In this document: in pieces, positions 46,344 to 57,345 of the stretch
How the letters are laid out: every line of letters begins with the position of its first letter
Position numbering within the stretch: the stretch's first letter is position 1
NCBI GenBank assembly: GCA_963978545.1
Contig: OZ021731.1
Coordinates: forward strand, 58,019,242 to 58,083,241
Direction of reading: 5' to 3'
DNA: 64,000 nucleotides
Source: Linyphia triangularis
Lineage: Eukaryota > Arthropoda > Arachnida > Araneae > Linyphiidae
Made by a program: the position numbers and the translations under genes
Notes under the pieces: generated by a model
The model's input: only the letters and a program-made list of their open reading frames with translations
Database searches by the model: none
What the model was told of the DNA's origin: nothing

Positions 46344-46640
46344 TTAACTAAACTAAACTAAACTAAACTAAACTCAGTTGCGTGATAGCCGCGTGGGGGG
46401 GGGGGGGGGGTGACCTGCTATGCCCAATCCACCTTACTTGACTATGGAACCCGGGTTGCCATAGTAATGTTCCGGTCAGATGGTCATTCTAACGCGGAAC
46501 CCCCAGTGTTTAGTTCCCAAGCGCATGTTTGGTTTTCATTTAATCGACCCATTTAAAGGATGAAAGGCTGAGTCAACCTTGACCAGTCCGGGGATCGAAC
46601 CGCGGACCTGTGGCATGGCAAAACATGCTATACATGATGG
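46344..46640 (-). mobile_element. tRNA-derived SINE of a second family, minus strand, with pentamer tail
   Basis: On the minus strand: TAGCATGTTTTGCCATG, then GGTTCGATCCCCGGACTGG as B box (about 46583-46601), a body with GGTCGATTAAATGAAAACC and GTTCCGCGTTAGAATGACC, a C-run of about 16, and a 3' tail of (GTTTA)n repeats (46344-46375). The pentamer tail is typical for SINEs that end in short tandem repeats. No clear TSD is visible. Confidence 0.75.
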
Positions 46641-46674
46641 CTTATTTATTTTTTTTATAAAGAACGAAACTTTA

Positions 46675-46925
46675 TTGTAATCACTTTGCTATCACAACTA
46701 TCAAAATCGGTCCTTGTGTTGGGAACGAGGAATATCATCAATTCCATGGAATAAACTAACTTTTTTTTGTACCCTAAACGTGATGTAATGCATTATTATC
46801 GACAATGAATCTATCTACAAAGTTTCAGTTCGAATGGATGACTGCAAGCGAGTTCATTATTCCTCCAAAAAATTTTATCCATCATAATAAAAATCGAAGT
46901 TAACATAAACGATTTAAAAGTATTT
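46675..46925 (-). repeat. Repeat family B, partial, minus orientation
   Basis: It carries GTAATGCATTATTATCGAC, AATGAATCTATCTACAAAG, AAAAATCGAAGTTAACATAA and ACGATTTAAAAGTA, the inverted head of family B. The tail with the GGCAATGCAT block is absent. Confidence 0.7.
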
Positions 46926-47601
46926 AATACTGTTAAAATCACTCGTAGTGAATGATTGCCTTCACTTTTCTCTAATTTTTAATTATGAAGGAATGTTCCG
47001 AAAACTGTGATTATAATTAAAAAAAAAAAAGTCTTTCATTGATAAACATATATTTCAACAGCTTTAATTTACTCATCAAAGCATTTTTTTTTTTTTAAAG
47101 TGCCAATAAATATGTTATATATTATCTACCTTACATTGAAGTCAATTACATCGAACATTTGACATCAATTTTATTCATCATACCTCCAAAGACATCCCAA
47201 TGTTTTCCGATCAAAAATACCTTTAAAAATTTCCAAGAAACTATTGATTGGAAAACATAAAAAAAATCGTCCGTATATTAACTCATTTTATTTTCTTAGA
47301 TATCTGGTTCGGAAGCGGAACAGATTAAAGACTATGAATTTAGAATTATGCAAAAGTTATTTTCAAAGAGAGAAATAAGGATTCACATATTTAGAATCCC
47401 TTTCGGGTACATTTCATAAATATTAATATCCCGTAGAAAATTTTTAGTAATCTAATAAATATTAATGAAAACCCAGCTCTTCAACTTGAAGGAAGATACC
47501 AATAATAAATTATAATTACTATTATTGATGTAATATACTAAACGCAGATTTTAACAAGTTTCTCCAATTGAAGCTAAGATTTCATGAAATTTTTTTTTTT
47601 T
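46926..47601. other. AT-rich stretch, nothing recognised
   Basis: No coding frame or repeat match. Confidence 0.5.
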
Positions 47602-47653
47602 TACTTTTCAATCACCCATTTTTAACATAGAGTAATGGGAGTATTGAGTTCGG

Positions 47654-47688
<35 letters not shown>

Positions 47689-48373
47689 GCATTTCTACAC
47701 GTTTTAGAGAGTACCGAGTTCAAAAAATGTCTGTTTCTGCGTGTGTTTGTGTCCGTGGTCAGCATAACTCCCAAACGGAGTGACTTACGATGTTCAACTT
47801 TGGCTTACGGATTAGTGGTAGCCATGGGACCTATCATTAAAGTTTTCGTCAAAATTGTGCATGCGCGTTAGGTAAGTTTCCATTAAAAAATTCATGTTTT
47901 TCAGTAATTGTCAAAAAGACGGCTCTACCGACTTTGAAAAAAATTATTGTAGTAATGCCTTTTAAGATGCTTTAAATATCCCTACCTTGGAAATTTTTAT
48001 AGAAATGCTATAAAAGTATAAAAAGTTGGAAAACGAATGTCTTTAACACAGAGTTCTCTTCCCTTGAGCATCATCTATTAACTACAGGTTTGCCCTGTTT
48101 CGGATTACAATAAAAGGATAAAGTAATATTTATCGAAAAAGCATATCGTCAATTTCATCATTTTGGAGATGTTTCCTCCCCCCCTTTTTCTTGTTAGGAG
48201 GGAAGGAAGGCGGGGTGGATAATTAAATAATTATCGCCACACTGGCAATTTTTTTTAATTAATTAATGAAAATATGAAAACGAAAAAGGTAATTTACAAT
48301 AATATGAGGCAAATTTAAATTCAGTAATCAGTATTAAGTGTAATTGAAAATTGTGTGATGAGCCACACCCTAA
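47602..48373 (+). repeat. Repeat family A, full-length but diverged copy
   Basis: The initial palindrome is degraded (TACTTTTCAATCACCCAT, TTTTAACATAGAGTAATGG). It has a poly-T of about 28, then GTCAGCATAACTCCCAAACG, GATCCTATCATTAAAG-like sequence, GCATGCGCGTTAGG and CTTGAGCATCATCTATTAAC. It carries an extra segment with GAGGGAAGGAAGGCGGGG and ends ACACCCTAA. Confidence 0.85.
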
Positions 48374-49619
48374 AATGGTATTGAACTTGGCCTAAATATT
48401 TTTTTTTCTATAACACTTCTCTAGAAACCAAAATATATCTCACTAGAACTCCTTCATGATATAAAACAGAACTACATTTCTATTATCAATGCAATATCAT
48501 TTGTAGAATTAATAAAAACTTTATAGTAACAAAATTATCCCATGGAAAATAATAATAAATAATAAAATGCTTTAAATAAATATTAATATATAATAAAATA
48601 CTTATAATAACTAATAATAAAATATTTTCTTTCACATAATTTTTTTAATTTAATTTTTAAAAGCCACTCATGGTAAAAAAAAGCACTTAAAATTACTAGC
48701 AACACATTACGCTGATTCCCGATTTAATTCAAATCCCAATTAAAACCCACGTTTTTACTAAACCATCATTTAATGCTTCATCCACAACTAGACAGAAAAT
48801 CCCGCCATAAAAATCCAAGAAGAAAAATCATGAAATAAAATTTCTCCCAATCGTACAGAAAAAGAAATGGCACTACCAGATTGGCCTTGGCTTAAAATTG
48901 ATTGAAGTAAATTGGTCTTCTTTTCTTCTTGCAGCATATAGATCTTACTTTATTTTCATCCTGTCCACTTCTACTACCTCCTGCTTAAACCTTAACACAA
49001 ATAGCACTACATCAAAGGTTTTTAGCCATGTCCTTTGGTCAACCGCTACAAGTTCTTCTTCGCTGCAGTAAAAAGAACAGTTTCTTTCTAAAATGTGTCT
49101 TTCTATTCACTTTTGTTATTTCAAGGGATTTCGGAAAGCTTTAACGGATTAAATGTCTTGTTATGTGAAACGCAGATTTCAACTGGACGTAAGAAATTTT
49201 GGTTCTTTCTTTTCTTTTTTCGGTTATAAAAAGGTTTTTATGCTTCTCAGCTTGAACACTGTAATGAAAATTTATTTTAATATTCAATGTGTCTGAATGA
49301 GTTTACTGAACAAAAATACAAAGTATATGGAATTCAACTGGCCAAATTGCAAGCAATTAAAAATAAAGTTAAAACATCGCTAAAATGGTAAAACGTTATC
49401 CGATCAAACGATATCACTTCATAACGACATAATTAACCATCGTTAAAGTCACAAAAGTTCTACTCTTAATGGGCATATCAGAATAGATTGATTCTAAACC
49501 ACTTTTACCGACTCTCAAAAGTAAATTGGGAGAGAGGCTTAGATGTTATTTGTTTACCATTTCAAGATATTATGAGTACTTTTGAAATATGACTAATATT
49601 AATACCTAAACAAACAATA
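48374..49619. other. AT-rich stretch, nothing recognised
   Basis: AATAATAAA-type simple sequence at 48540-48640. No gene seen. Confidence 0.5.
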
Positions 49620-49722
49620 CCCAATATCAGCGGTTCCCAACCCATGGGCCGCGGCCCATAAGTCGGCCGCGAGTAGAGTGGTACTGGGCCGTGGACGTTG
49701 AGCAAGAATCTAAGCCAAGATA

Positions 49723-51273
49723 TTAATGATCAGAGGCGTACTGGCCATAGGGTTGTTAGGTGCAATCACCGGGCCGGTCAGTATCTGGAAAAAAATGGGC
49801 CGGTCCGATACAATTTTTTTAAAAAACTATTTCATCAATATAAATTGTTGCTTTCTTCAAAGTTGTGTTTTAAAGTTCAATGCATTCAAATCTAATCATT
49901 CCCCCCCCCCCCCCCCAGGTGAAGCCTTTCGTTTGGTAGGGGTATAGCAAGAGGCTCTTAGAAGTAGACTTTCTAAGATTTAAATATTATCGTATTATTT
50001 CTTACTTATTTTATAGCCTTTATACTTATTTTATAACCTTTATTGTTAAATATTTAGTATCAGTTTTGATGTCATTTTCTAATAAAATAAACCTACTAGT
50101 TAAATTCTTGCACATTCTTTATTTTACAAATTATATTTCCTTGTTTTTGCAACAAACTATCAATGGATTATGAAAATTAAGTTCACACAAAGGAGATATA
50201 AATACTACAGACAGAGAAGATTTTCTATAGAAGAATTGTTATAATAATTAAACTAATAATTATGATAATTCAATTTTTAAAATTCATAAATAAAAATATT
50301 TTAAGTGTTGAAAACAATTATTGAATACAAATATTTAAAAGTAGTAAAATATGTCAATTATTAAAACTAACTAGGGGGCTTCGCCCCCTGCTCGCTAACG
50401 CTCGCCAACCCCCAAACACCTCGCTGCGCTCGGATTGAGCGGCTTTGCCGCTCGAATTTGTGGTTAAAACATCTTGCTGCGCTCGAATAGGTTTGCCAGC
50501 CATAAAAAATGTAACCAAATTTTTATAACTTTAATGTAAGGCCTAATAGAGAAAACACCCAAATTGCAAGTTTCATAATAGAAAGTTAAATATACTATCC
50601 GCCAACATTCTGATTTAAAACTTCATTAGTTATGCCCTTACATTGAAGTCCAATATCTTTTATTTATTCTGATAAGTCGCCCCGTTAGAGAACGACGTCC
50701 AACGCGAGGCATTTTCTGGATAGAAATACTTCAAAATAATAATTACTCTAATACAAAAATGCTTCAGAAAAACAGAAAAAATCTACTTTGAAACGAAGAG
50801 TTTAAAAAGAGCTTTAAAATTAACAACGGGTTTGTTGTTTACATACGTAAGGATAGCTTTAAAATTAGCAACGGTTGGTTGAACCCCCGAGCAGCTGGTT
50901 TGTTTACTTAAGGATGTTGCCATTCTTATATTCAAAATCATTGAGGCTTTGTAGTAGCTTATTGATGAAAAATATTGAAATTTAACTAATTAATAAAGTG
51001 TTAATAAATTATTTTGGCACGTTTTGGCAAATCTACAGCTTATTTCCTTTAAAATGACACCTTGATCATTGAAATTGGTTGAGTAGTTTAGGCGGACGGA
51101 CTAACCCCAAAAAACGTATTGCCTATTAAATATATAGATTATGATAAATAAATTATTTAATTATTAAAATTATTTTATTAAAATAGTATTAATGATGATA
51201 CTGAAAATTTTGGCCTGCTCAAATCTAAAATCACCCGGCCGATTTTATTACCCAGTACGCCCCTGTTAATGAT
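49723..51273. mobile_element. Nested hAT element (49731-51265) with perfect 8-bp TSD
   Basis: Ends CAGAGGCGTACTGG and, from the right, CAGGGGCGTACTGG (13 of 14), followed by GGGCCGG/CGGCCGGG-rich subterminal sequence. TTAATGAT is duplicated exactly at 49723-49730 and 51266-51273. A run of about 16 C and a family E repeat (50370-51138) lie inside. No transposase frame. Confidence 0.93.
50370..51138 (+). repeat. Repeat family E with GC-rich hairpin head
   Basis: The head is ACTAGGGGGCTTCGCCCCC (6-bp stem), then GCTCGCTAACGCTCGCCAAC, CTCGCTGCGCTCGG and GAGCGGCTTTGCCGCTC (7-bp stem). The end is GGTTGAGTAGTTTAGGCGGA, CGGACTAACCCC, then TATTAAATATATAGAT. A second, shorter copy is at 30336-30772. 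The head is by far the GC-richest short stretch in the window. Similar head and tail motifs are familiar from dispersed repeats in other invertebrates, but I cannot name the class. Confidence 0.7.
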
Positions 51274-51635
51274 AGAAATATTATATTGGCTTCAAGGGTA
51301 GAGATGAGAACAATCGAGTGGCTCAATGATTAGCAACAATCGACTTATTTGATTGTATTCTTTGATGGTGTATCGAAAGAATAATGCGTGAATTCAACAG
51401 CATGGCTAAACTATCCATTTTTAATCTAGATTTTGACCTTTCCTTGGGTGGGAAAACGATGTTAAAAATCCCATTTACTCTTTTTTGGTTTGACCACTTT
51501 TTTATTTTTCTTAAAGGTGTGACAGCAAAGTGAATACAATGAAGTTCATTTCTTTATAAAAACAAAATAAAGTGTTTTCTTCTTCTTGTACAGTATGTTT
51601 TACTAATTACTGGAGCACGGACGCATATATTCTGT

Positions 51636-52100
51636 TACAGTAGAATCTCGATTAACCGACCTAATTCGGACCAAAGGTAGGTCGGTTAAGCGAAAATTCC
51701 GGATAAAAGAGAGTGATAAAAAACAATAAAAAGTAAATTATTTTCGTTTATTGAATACAGAACTTTTAATGTTTTTTTATGACATAATTGTTGGAAATGA
51801 GTTTTTGTTGCAATAATCTTGATAATCTTTGTTTCGCTGTTCTATCCCGGAGTCTTTTTGAAGGCAATAGTTCAGTTTGATCTGCATCCGAAGGTTGCTC
51901 TAACCATGCCAGTTCTTTAGAAAAACAGTCAAAAGCCTCGCCATTACTTATGTAACTTTAGAGCAAGGGAAAACATTATGGTTTAAAAAGGAACAAATGA
52001 TTTATTACTCATTTGGGAGATTTTTGATGTCGACTAAAGGATGGTCGGTTAACAGAGAGTTCCGGATAAAGGAGGGACGGTTAATCGAGGTTCTACTGTA
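51636..52100 (-). mobile_element. pogo/Tigger-like element relic (51638-52098) with TA target site
   Basis: Ends CAGTAGAATCTCGATTAACC and, from the right, CAGTAGAACCTCGATTAACC (one mismatch in 20), TA on each side (51636-51637 and 52099-52100), and subterminal CCGGATAAA blocks: the pattern of Tigger elements. At 461 bp most of the transposase gene is deleted, leaving only its 3' part on the minus strand. Confidence 0.9.
51766..51952 (-). pseudogene. C-terminal remnant of a Tigger/pogo transposase
   Basis: The minus strand reads SNGEAFDCFSKELAWLEQPS, DADQTELLPSKRLRDRTAKQ, RLSRLLQQKLISNN and a stop at 51766. The EA-x-x-C/F-x-x-x-L-x-W-L-E-Q block followed by a basic region is the usual end of Tigger (TIGD-like) transposases, after the DDE catalytic domain. 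About 60 residues remain of a normal 450-600. The Tigger termini around it support this. Confidence 0.7.
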
Positions 52101-52208
52101 CTTAGTGGGCCTCAAAGTCAATTTTTACAAATACGTGGTCCGCACAACTAAAAAGGTAGGGAACCGCTGCCTTATATCATGATAAGTGCACCTTTCTACA
52201 AACTTAAT

Positions 52209-52366
52209 CTAATTCGAAGAATTTGCTACGTAATTCAAAGAATTTGCTACGTAATTCAAAGAATTTGCTACTTAATTCAAAGAATTTGCTACTTAATTCA
52301 AAGAATTTGCTACTTAATTCAAAGAATTTGCTACTTAATTCAAAGAATTTGCTACTTAATTCAAAG
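52209..52366. repeat. 21-bp tandem repeat, about 7.5 units
   Basis: AATTTGCTACTTAATTCAAAG repeated, with the first two units having TACGTAATTC. 21 is a multiple of three and no unit adds a stop in two frames, so long repetitive frames (RICYLIQ and NLLLNSK) appear; both are repeat artefacts. It starts about 30 bp after the hAT MITE TSD. Confidence 0.95.
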
Positions 52367-53317
52367 GGAATACTTACACGATTCCGGACATCTTATCGAA
52401 AAGTAATGTGCGTTAAATTTTGAAATAACTTCTTAGTGAAAAATTTAAATTCTAACTCTTGAAAATTAGACTAGAACTGTAGCCCGAACTTCTAATCAAA
52501 TTAAACGAAGCATTTCTAGAAGTTGCAGTGCGAAAATTGGAAAGTCTGATAGTTACTTATTATCACTTTAAACGTTGGCAAACACTTTTGTTGGCGACAA
52601 AATATTCATTGGTTGGTGAATTTCTTTCCTGTCTCCAACATTTTTCACAAGTCTGAAGAAACTATTTATTGAAAATAAAAAATAACCATTGCTTATTGAT
52701 TGCTTAAATACATCAACGACTGTAATCTGGTTGACTGAACTTGGTATGTTTTGGGAGAGGACATCAAAAATATTATAAAAATATTTATTTCCCTCTGTAC
52801 TGTTCAGAAAGTATTACTTAAAATCAAATAGTAATTTAAATTCAAAGAATAATGCAGTAGATCAATCCAATAAATGACGCACTCGACCGCCAACCAAAAA
52901 ATCGCCAATGTTCAACGGGTAAATACGTAATACAAACCCTCTTTTTATACAGAATCTGTATAAAGAAGAGAGATTTACAGCAGATATAGATTTTAATTTG
53001 TCAAAAACGAAACTGTTTATAAAACAATTACATTTGAGACACAGGATCCCCTTTTCTTGAGCATAATTTTATTTTAGCGTTACCGAATACTTTGTTTAAC
53101 AAATATCAAGGGAAAGTTGCAGTAATTGAACAAATACCAGAGGAAAATTATAGTAATTGAAACATTATTTTAAGTAGTAATTGCTTATACATAATTATGT
53201 TTGCTGTCTATAACCCTGAGAGAGAAATAAAATATTTAATGTATGTTATTATTTAAATGATATAGCTTCGTTTTAAATAATGGTAAGTTTGTGGAAAATT
53301 TACTTTTTTTACCAAAC
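52367..53317. other. AT-rich stretch, nothing recognised
   Basis: No coding frame or repeat match. Confidence 0.5.
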
Positions 53318-54094
53318 ATATTGTTGCGTGGACGGGTTCGAAAGATTTGAAGCCAAAGCAGATCAAAACTTGCAGAAATTTATTCCAATATAACTCTTCA
53401 CAGATTCCTTTACAACTCCAGAACTTCTCGTTCTAGTAGACAGAATACAGCTCTTTTCACAAGAATAGAGCACAAAACAGCAGTTAAAAACTTGACAACA
53501 CAGCTGCTAAATCGCCGCAAAAGACAATGCAATACAGTTCGCTATAGAACTACTCGGAATGTTCACTGAAACTCAGTAATTCCAGTCAACTAATGGACTC
53601 AGCTAACAAGTGACTCAAAATCAGTCAACTCACTTACCCGCTCTCTTGGTCAACCTTATATAGGACAGGTGAATCTTCGTAAATCTTCTAGAGGTAGATA
53701 TTTGGAGAACTTTCCAGATCGTAGTCGAAAAGTCCTATACATGTACATGGGGACTGAAAATGTCGCCAAATGGTCGCTAAGTTTGGCGACATTTGGCGAT
53801 TTCTCGCCAAATTTGGCGATAAAAATTAGTCGCCAAAACCGTCGCCAACTTGGCTTTATCTCGCCAATTTGGTGAGATTGCCATTACCATAATGTTAAAT
53901 GCCCCTGCTCCTAAGAACTCGCTTCCCAGAGTTACCTCTGTAAAACTCGTTATCAAGCATTGAGACACACATTGCGGGGAAACAAACTAACGACGAACTA
54001 TTGCACTGCCTTATGCGAAATGTACAAAAATTTTACTATCTACAAAATTAACACTACGAAATATTTACAAATATATACAAATTCGTAACAATAT
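53318..54094 (-). mobile_element. Solo LTR of a Ty3/gypsy-like retrotransposon (53322-54090)
   Basis: On the minus strand it begins TGTTACGAATTTGTATATAT and ends CCCGTCCACGCAACA, so it is bounded by TG...CA with a TGTTRCG/CGYAACA-type short inverted repeat. ATAT flanks it on both sides (53318-53321 and 54091-54094). In order on the minus strand are a TATA box CCTATATAAGG (about 53654-53664) and an AATAAA signal (53379-53384) about 60 bp before the end, giving U3, R and U5. No internal region is adjacent, so it is a recombined solo LTR. The U3 carries several TCGCCAAATTTGGCGA-like words (53758-53875). Confidence 0.85.
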
Positions 54095-54299
54095 TTAGTT
54101 GAAATTCAATTGTTGGTTGAAATTAATTTTATGATAGTGATTTATATTTATAATTTAAATAATCAGTTATAGTAGTATTCTGGAATTTAAACTCAAAAAT
54201 TCTATTAGTAACGAACAGATCAAAATAATTTTAAAGAATTGGCTTAAATGAGATTTCTAAACAATTAAGATGCTAGAGGATCATTTTAAATCTTTTATA

Positions 54300-54860
54300 C
54301 TGGATTTCGTTTGTGTGTGTTCGTACAGTGGGATGATTAACGCAATTGCCGTCATCCAATGAAACTTGGGAGGTGGATTCGTGGTCGGTGACAATGTATT
54401 CTATCAAAGTTTCGGGGTTGTCACTAAAATGTCGCTTTCACACACGCTACTATTAAAGCGTAGTTTGATAATTAATTCACTTGCCGTCTTCCGATAGACT
54501 TGAAAATTTGGTGGATAGACTCGTTGTGGATGGTAATACACTCTATTAAGTTTTGGGGCTGTCTCTAAAATGCCGCTTTTACAAACGGCATTATTACCTC
54601 ATCGTAGGACTAATTAACCAACTTGCGGTTATCTAATCGAGAAAAACCTTGGCATATAGACTCGTTGTCAATGACAATGCATTCTATTCAGTGTTGAGGA
54701 CAAATACGAGAACAGAAGCGGGGATTTTCTTTGTAGTTGTCAAACAGTGTGAAAAGTCGATCTGAGTTTAAAAGCTTTTAAATAAATTAGAATTGCACAT
54801 AAAATTTGGCAATGCATATAAAAGATTAACATTTAAAACTTTGTTTTTATAAGTTAACTT
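54300..54860 (+). repeat. Repeat family B with internal triplication
   Basis: Three diverged subunits of about 130 bp (near 54336, 54467 and 54598) each carry TTGCCGTCATCCAAT-like, GGTGGATTCGTGGTC-like, GACAATGCATTCTATTC-like and AAAATGTCGCTTT-like blocks. The usual tail GGCAATGCATATAAAAGATT with AAAACTTTGTTTTTATAAG follows. Other copies have one to two subunits. Confidence 0.75.
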
Positions 54861-55189
54861 TTTCCAGTTCTATCACGAATACTGAAAAGCACAAACTAAG
54901 CATTAATAAAACTGTGAATAATTTGTAGTTGAATTTTTAAATCAATTTTGAAAAGACCGAAGTATTTCAATGAATTTATTTCTTTAATTTTGATCTTGTA
55001 CTTCATATCATATTGATTGTCTTTAACTCGCTCAATTATCGAAAATTTGGACGTTATTTACATTATCATATGCAATTCATATTTTTAATAATTGTATTTT
55101 TTTCTATGCAAGACATGAAATTGTTAATTTGGGCGCACCTATGCCTTTTACGTTCTGTCATTTGGCTTTGGCTTTGTGTACAGGCTATC

Positions 55190-55716
55190 ATGTACAGGTG
55201 GTCATGGGACTTCTCATTATGATTTTGGTCAAAATAGCGCATGCGCATAAGGTAGCTGCCATTGAAAAATTCATGTTTTTCAACAATATCTGAAAGCGGT
55301 TCAAACAATTTTAATCAAAATCGCTGTGGTAATGATTTATAAGGGGCTCTTAACATTTTCACCTTCGAAATTCCCGTTGAAATTCGATAAAAGGTAAAAA
55401 AAAGTTGAGAAAGGATTTACTTTCGACACTGAGTCTATTTTGAACAACCATCAATTACTGTTTCTCCTATGTGATATTTTCAAGAAAGAATAATGTAATA
55501 ATTATCAAAAACCATGAAACCATTTCGCCATTTTTAAGTTTTTTTTTTTTTTTGCCAAAGTAATTATCGCCAAAAATATCGCCAAACTGGATTTTTTAAG
55601 TAAAATTAATTAAAATATAAAAACAAAAATTGTAAATAACATCAATTCATGGCAAACACAAAAGCAGTGACCAGTATTAACTGCAATTGAAAGTTGAGTG
55701 ATATCCTACACCCCTA
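55190..55716 (+). repeat. Repeat family A, 5'-truncated copy
   Basis: It starts within GTGGTCATGGGACTTCTCAT, then GCGCATGCGCATAAGGTAGC, TCAAAATCGCTGTGGTAATG and ATCGCCAAAAATATCGCCAA, and ends GTTGAGTGATATCCTACACC with CCCCTAC in place of CCCCTAG. Confidence 0.8.
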
Positions 55717-56804
55717 CTTTTAAATTAAATTTCAACCTCATTATCGCTACGGAATTTATTGCATCAAAAACGAAAAACCATTTTCCAAATTTCAAACAAT
55801 ACACATCTTTAAACAAAACCACTTAAGCCCTCCCTTCTTAGTAACAATATCTGGATAGCTAAATAATCAGAAACGCATATCTTCATACAACCAAAACATA
55901 CTTTCCAGCATTAATTATTCAAAATTAATTTAAAAATCTTCTCTTATCCTCCACTAACAAACCATTTTCCGAAATTAATCACGCAATAGAACTTATCTCC
56001 AGTAATAGTTCATTCTAGCAGACGATACAGAGCTTCCAGCAAATGGAACTACTCAACTCATCTCTTCATATGAATGCAGTCTCGAACGAGCTCTTAGAAA
56101 GGAAATCGAGGGGAATGTAAGTAGATGTTCTCTCACGCCACGTTCTTTTGGCGCAGACCACTTTATAGGGCGGCTAATGAACGCTTTATATGGCTTCTTG
56201 GAGGAGTTTATGGCTTACGGTTTTGTTTTTACGCCCTTTGTGTCTCCGTCGACGGCGGTGAATAATTACTGCAATGGTAGCTTTTGTGGAGTTGTGAGGT
56301 GAATAATTGAAGAACTGGGAGATTCGATTAAGTTTGGTTATGATGTTGTGATGTCGAATTTTATTGTTTGGTCTGGAGGAATAATTTTTGCTTTCAATTA
56401 CTATATATGTATTATAAGGGAATAAATATTTTGCTATTTAGTCAATTTTTTTCTCTCAAGCTTTTCATCAATGTGTTTAAATTGAAACGTTCTCTTTTCT
56501 GTAGTGCTGCCATCTACTGTATACTTTTACAACTTCCCAAAACTATTAGTCTATTTCTGATTTTTTTTTATATTGATTTTCAAACCAGTTATTCAATGTG
56601 CAATTGTAAAGAAACTATTCATCAGAGCGTAGGCTTTAGCCTTTAAAATGGTACATACATTAAAAATTTGAAAACGGAAAAAAAATGAAATTAAATTTAA
56701 AAAAAAAAAAAAAAAAAGCAAAATATGGCAGTGACGTTATCATGGGAAAACCACTGCATTGAATATAAAAATAGACTTTTTCTGTCTGTGTCAAGCAAAG
56801 CTTA
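55717..56804. other. AT-rich with a GC-richer island at 56.08-56.30 kb
   Basis: The island reads CTTTATAGGGCGGC, GCTTTATATGGCTTC and GAGTTTATGGCTTACGG, so TTTATRG-type cores recur, plus GTCTCCGTCGACGGCGG. No coding frame. It is otherwise featureless with a poly-A at about 56700-56716. Confidence 0.35.
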
Positions 56805-57345
56805 AATATTATAACCCATAAAAATGTTTTTAATATAAACCCTTAATGAATATAAAAATTGGCAACGCAATTAACAAAGTGCCGTTTCTATTGCCAACAT
56901 GTGCTTGATGTTGGCATTTAATTTTAAATACTAAAAGCATATCTATCAGCAAAATATTCGGTAAGCTATACTTTTCAAAATTTATTAATTAAAAATGAAT
57001 GAGAATTTACACTCTCACATCCAGATAACTTTTATTTATTCCGATTAATACAATATTATTATTTATTAAAACAATTTTGGCAACAAGGGCTTCTTCGATG
57101 ATCCGATAAATGCTATTTTAGTGTGATTGGATGACGGCAAGTTGGTTTATTAGTATTTCGTAAAAGCGACCTCTTTAGTGACAGTGACACTTGCCAAAAT
57201 TTGATGTCGTCGACATCGAATCTATTTGCCAAGTTACAGCCTGATTGGATTACGGAAAGGTGGTTGATTGGGCCTTCTCCGATTTTCCCGCCATTTACAT
57301 ACCCAGCCTCACATAAAATCGAAATTAATATAAAGGAATTATAGA
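56805..57345 (-). repeat. Repeat family B, minus orientation
   Basis: AACCCATAAAAATG and ATAAAAATTGGCAACGCAA at the left, GACGGCAAGTTGGTTTATTA, GATGTCGTCGACATCGAATC, GATTTTCCCGCCATTTACAT and AAATCGAAATTAATATAAAG at the right: the family B blocks inverted. It has a perfect TGTCGTCGACA core. Confidence 0.75.

Larger units (their letters stand above)
49620..52177. mobile_element. hAT MITE (49628-52169) hosting two younger insertions
   Basis: Termini CAGCGGTTCCCAACC and, from the right, CAGCGGTTCCCTACC are inverted (14 of 15). This CAGCGGTTC type is a well-known hAT terminus. The flanks CCCAATAT and CCTTATAT are an 8-bp TSD with two differences. The spacing is explained by a hAT element at 49731-51265 and a pogo/Tigger relic at 51638-52098. 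Without them the host is only about 536 bp and non-coding. Confidence 0.9.

Noticed and set aside
46380..46412. Telomere-like repeat from TAAAC pentamers plus G-run
   Set aside because: Only about six pentamers, not the arthropod TTAGG motif, and placed at the 3' end of a SINE, where a tandem tail is expected.
47635..47871. Phe-rich signal-peptide-like protein
   Set aside because: The Phe run is a poly-T tract inside a family A copy.
50370..50480. Rho-independent terminators or a bacterial insert, from the GC hairpins
   Set aside because: The hairpins belong to a dispersed eukaryotic repeat with a second diverged copy at 30.3-30.8 kb.
52179..52423. Heptapeptide-repeat protein (RICYLIQ or NLLLNSK units)
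   Set aside because: The 21-bp tandem repeat gives open frames in two registers at once; this is expected from the unit length, not coding selection.
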